23,009 bases of DNA from JAAFIP01 sp043777795 (lineage in GTDB: Bacteria; Pseudomonadota; Gammaproteobacteria; Burkholderiales; Burkholderiaceae_C). The translations under genes were made by a program, and so were the position numbers. Positions 21,435 through 23,009 of the stretch are shown one piece after another. Positions within the stretch are counted from its first letter, which is position 1. Each line of letters opens with the position of its first letter. The stretch spans positions 1 through 23,009 of the forward strand of contig JAYWHJ010000219.1 in assembly GCA_043777795.1 (NCBI GenBank). The letters are read 5' to 3'. The notes below the pieces were generated by a model that did no database searches, had not been told where the DNA came from, and worked only from the letters and a program-made list of their open reading frames with translations.

Positions 21435-23009
21435 CTACGCCAGTACTTTGGCAGCTTTGGCGGCCATCTCGCCCAAGGCGCGCTTGTACTCGGTGGGAAA
21501 GACTTTGACAAACTTGCCGCGCTGCTCGGTCCAGTTATCTAAAATCTCGCGGGCGCGCAGGCTTCCGGTCCAGCGGTGGTGGTCTTCTACCAGCTTCTTC
21601 AACAGCACTTCGTCGCTGGCGGCTTTGCCGTCACTGCCGTGGTGCATTGGGTCGATTTGCTCAGCAGTAGCTACGACCTTGCTCAAACCCACCATGGAAG
21701 TGTTGCAGCGCTTTGCAAACTGGCCGTCCACGTCGTAGACAAAGGCCACGCCGCCGCTCATGCCAGCGGCGAAGTTGCGGCCGGTTTTGCCCAGTACAAC
21801 AGCCGTGCCGCCGGTCATGTATTCGCAGCCGTGGTCGCCTGTGCCTTCCACTACTGCGGTGGCACCCGAGAGGCGCACCGCAAAGCGCTCGCCTGCTACC
21901 CCACGGAAGAAGGCCTCGCCTTCGGTCGCGCCGTACAGCACAGTGTTACCGACGATGATGTTCTCGTGCGCATGGCCTCTAAAATCAATGCTGGGGCGCA
22001 CGATGACGCGGCCACCGCTCATGCCTTTGCCAGTGTAGTCGTTGGCCTCGCCAATCAAATACAGGGTGATGCCGCGTGCCAGGAAGGCACCAAAGCTTTG
22101 GCCGCCTGTGCCCTCCAGCTGGATACGGATGGTGTCGTCTGGCAAACCAGCCGAGCCGTAGCGCTTGGCTACTTCGCCTGATAGCATCGCGCCGACAGAG
22201 CGGTTGACGTTGCGGGCTTGCTCAATAAAATGCACCTTCTCGCCTTTTTCCAGCGCGGGACGGGCTTTTTCGATCAGCTTCAAGTCCAACGCTTTGCCAA
22301 GCGCGTGGTCTTGCACACCCTCGTGCTTGCGCGGTACATCGGCAGGGACTTCTGGCTGGTAGAAGATGCGGCTGAAGTCCAAGCCCTTGGCTTTCCAATG
22401 CGAAATACTTTTTTGCGTGTCCAGCAACTCGGCGTGGCCGATCAAATCTTCAAATTTTTTGATGCCCAGCTGCGCCATGATGCCGCGCGCTTCTTCGGCG
22501 ACAAAGAAGAAATAGTTGACCACATGCTCGGGCTTGCCAGAGAACTTGGCGCGCAAAACCGGGTCTTGCGTGGCCACGCCCACGGGGCAAGTGTTGAGGT
22601 GGCATTTGCGCATCATGATGCAGCCCTCGGCAACCAAGGGTGCCGTGGCAAAGCCCATTTCGTCTGCGCCCAAGAGGGCGGCAATCACCACGTCGCGGCC
22701 GGTCTTCATTTGGCCGTCGGCTTGTACGCGGATGCGGCCACGCAAACGGTTGAGCACCAAAGTTTGCTGCGTCTCGGCCAGGCCCAGCTCCCACGGCGTG
22801 CCGCAGTGCTTGATCGATGACCAGGGCGAGGCGCCCGTGCCGCCGTCGTGGCCGGCGATCACGATGTGATCGGCCTTGGCCTTGGCCACGCCCGTCGCGA
22901 TCGTGCCGACGCCGACTTCGCTCACCAGCTTCACGCTGATGCTGGCGCGCGAGTTCGCGTTCTTCAAGTCGTGGATCAGCTGCGCCAGGTCTTCGATGGA
23001 ATAGATGTC
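21435..23009 (-). CDS. gltB: GltB, glutamate synthase large subunit (C-terminal part)
   Basis: The frame stays open to the window edge (DIYSIEDLAQLIHDLKN at the extreme right), so the 5' two-thirds lie outside; 524 residues are visible of roughly 1,500 or more. The alpha subunit makes glutamate from glutamine and 2-oxoglutarate. Visible are the FMN-barrel part with KADHIVIAGHDGGTGASPW and GADEMGFATAPLVAEGC, the 3Fe-4S cysteines in MMRKCHLNTCPVGVATQD, and the C-terminal beta-helix domain with its glycine repeats (GTGGQSFGAFLARG, GKGMSGGRVIVRPS, GERFAVRLSGATAVVEGTGDHG-like run, GMSGGVAFVYD). No lesion is seen. The TTG at 22967 is internal, not a start. gltD follows as the partner subunit. Confidence 0.98.
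   Translation of the reverse strand, partial: DIYSIEDLAQLIHDLKNANSRASISVKLVSEVGVGTIATGVAKAKADHIVIAGHDGGTGASPWSSIKHCGTPWELGLAETQQTLVLNRLRGRIRVQADGQMKTGRDVVIAALLGADEMGFATAPLVAEGCIMMRKCHLNTCPVGVATQDPVLRAKFSGKPEHVVNYFFFVAEEARGIMAQLGIKKFEDLIGHAELLDTQKSISHWKAKGLDFSRIFYQPEVPADVPRKHEGVQDHALGKALDLKLIEKARPALEKGEKVHFIEQARNVNRSVGAMLSGEVAKRYGSAGLPDDTIRIQLEGTGGQSFGAFLARGITLYLIGEANDYTGKGMSGGRVIVRPSIDFRGHAHENIIVGNTVLYGATEGEAFFRGVAGERFAVRLSGATAVVEGTGDHGCEYMTGGTAVVLGKTGRNFAAGMSGGVAFVYDVDGQFAKRCNTSMVGLSKVVATAEQIDPMHHGSDGKAASDEVLLKKLVEDHHRWTGSLRAREILDNWTEQRGKFVKVFPTEYKRALGEMAAKAAKVLA

Overview
The window looks like chromosomal DNA of a betaproteobacterium in the order Burkholderiales, most likely Comamonadaceae (Rhodoferax/Polaromonas/Limnohabitans-like). 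The grounds are the conserved gene order gltB-gltD, mlaF-E-D-A-C-B, an ABC-2 exporter, ibaG, murA, then hisG-D-C-B-H-A; a short-form HisG; moderately high GC in the core genes (38 of 60 bases at 12121-12180 by hand count); and a family of short intergenic repeats. The genus is inference; no database was searched.

Layout. On the + strand only the 3' part of groEL is present (1-930). It ends at a strong bidirectional hairpin terminator (977-1004). All other genes are on the minus strand, so transcription runs from 23009 towards 1003. In that direction: gltB (3' part) and gltD (glutamate synthase); a 110-bp leader with three inverted repeats; the Mla phospholipid-transport cluster mlaF, mlaE, mlaD, mlaA, mlaC, mlaB; a YadG/YadH-like ABC exporter; ibaG (BolA family); murA; then the histidine cluster hisG, hisD, [vapB-vapC], hisC, [J-domain protein], hisB, hisH, hisA. 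Several neighbouring genes overlap by ATGA, so much of the block is probably co-transcribed and translationally coupled.

The histidine cluster carries two intruders. A vapBC toxin-antitoxin pair sits between hisD and hisC, with its own promoter buried in two palindromes, and the vapC stop overlaps the hisC start. A coiled-coil J-domain protein sits between hisC and hisB. The hisF, hisI and hisE genes that usually follow hisA in this group are absent here.

Between hisA and groEL (1003-4980) is an accessory block: a heavily damaged serine hydrolase (beta-lactamase family) pseudogene, an epoxide-hydrolase-like alpha/beta hydrolase, a RelE/HigB-type toxin gene broken by one extra base next to an intact antitoxin, and an AT-rich two-gene unit. 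That unit encodes a GHKL-type ATPase with an N-terminal STAS-like region plus a small STAS-like (DUF4325-type) protein. It resembles a partner-switching pair, and its function is unknown; it is the best candidate here for an undescribed system.

A short repeat family is a second theme. Two copies (6463-6514 and 21364-21415, 46 of 52 bases identical) lie between genes. Related shorter copies appear inside hisG and across the hisD start codon. No tRNA, rRNA, CRISPR array or complete insertion sequence was seen. There is no gene-free stretch longer than 300 bases.
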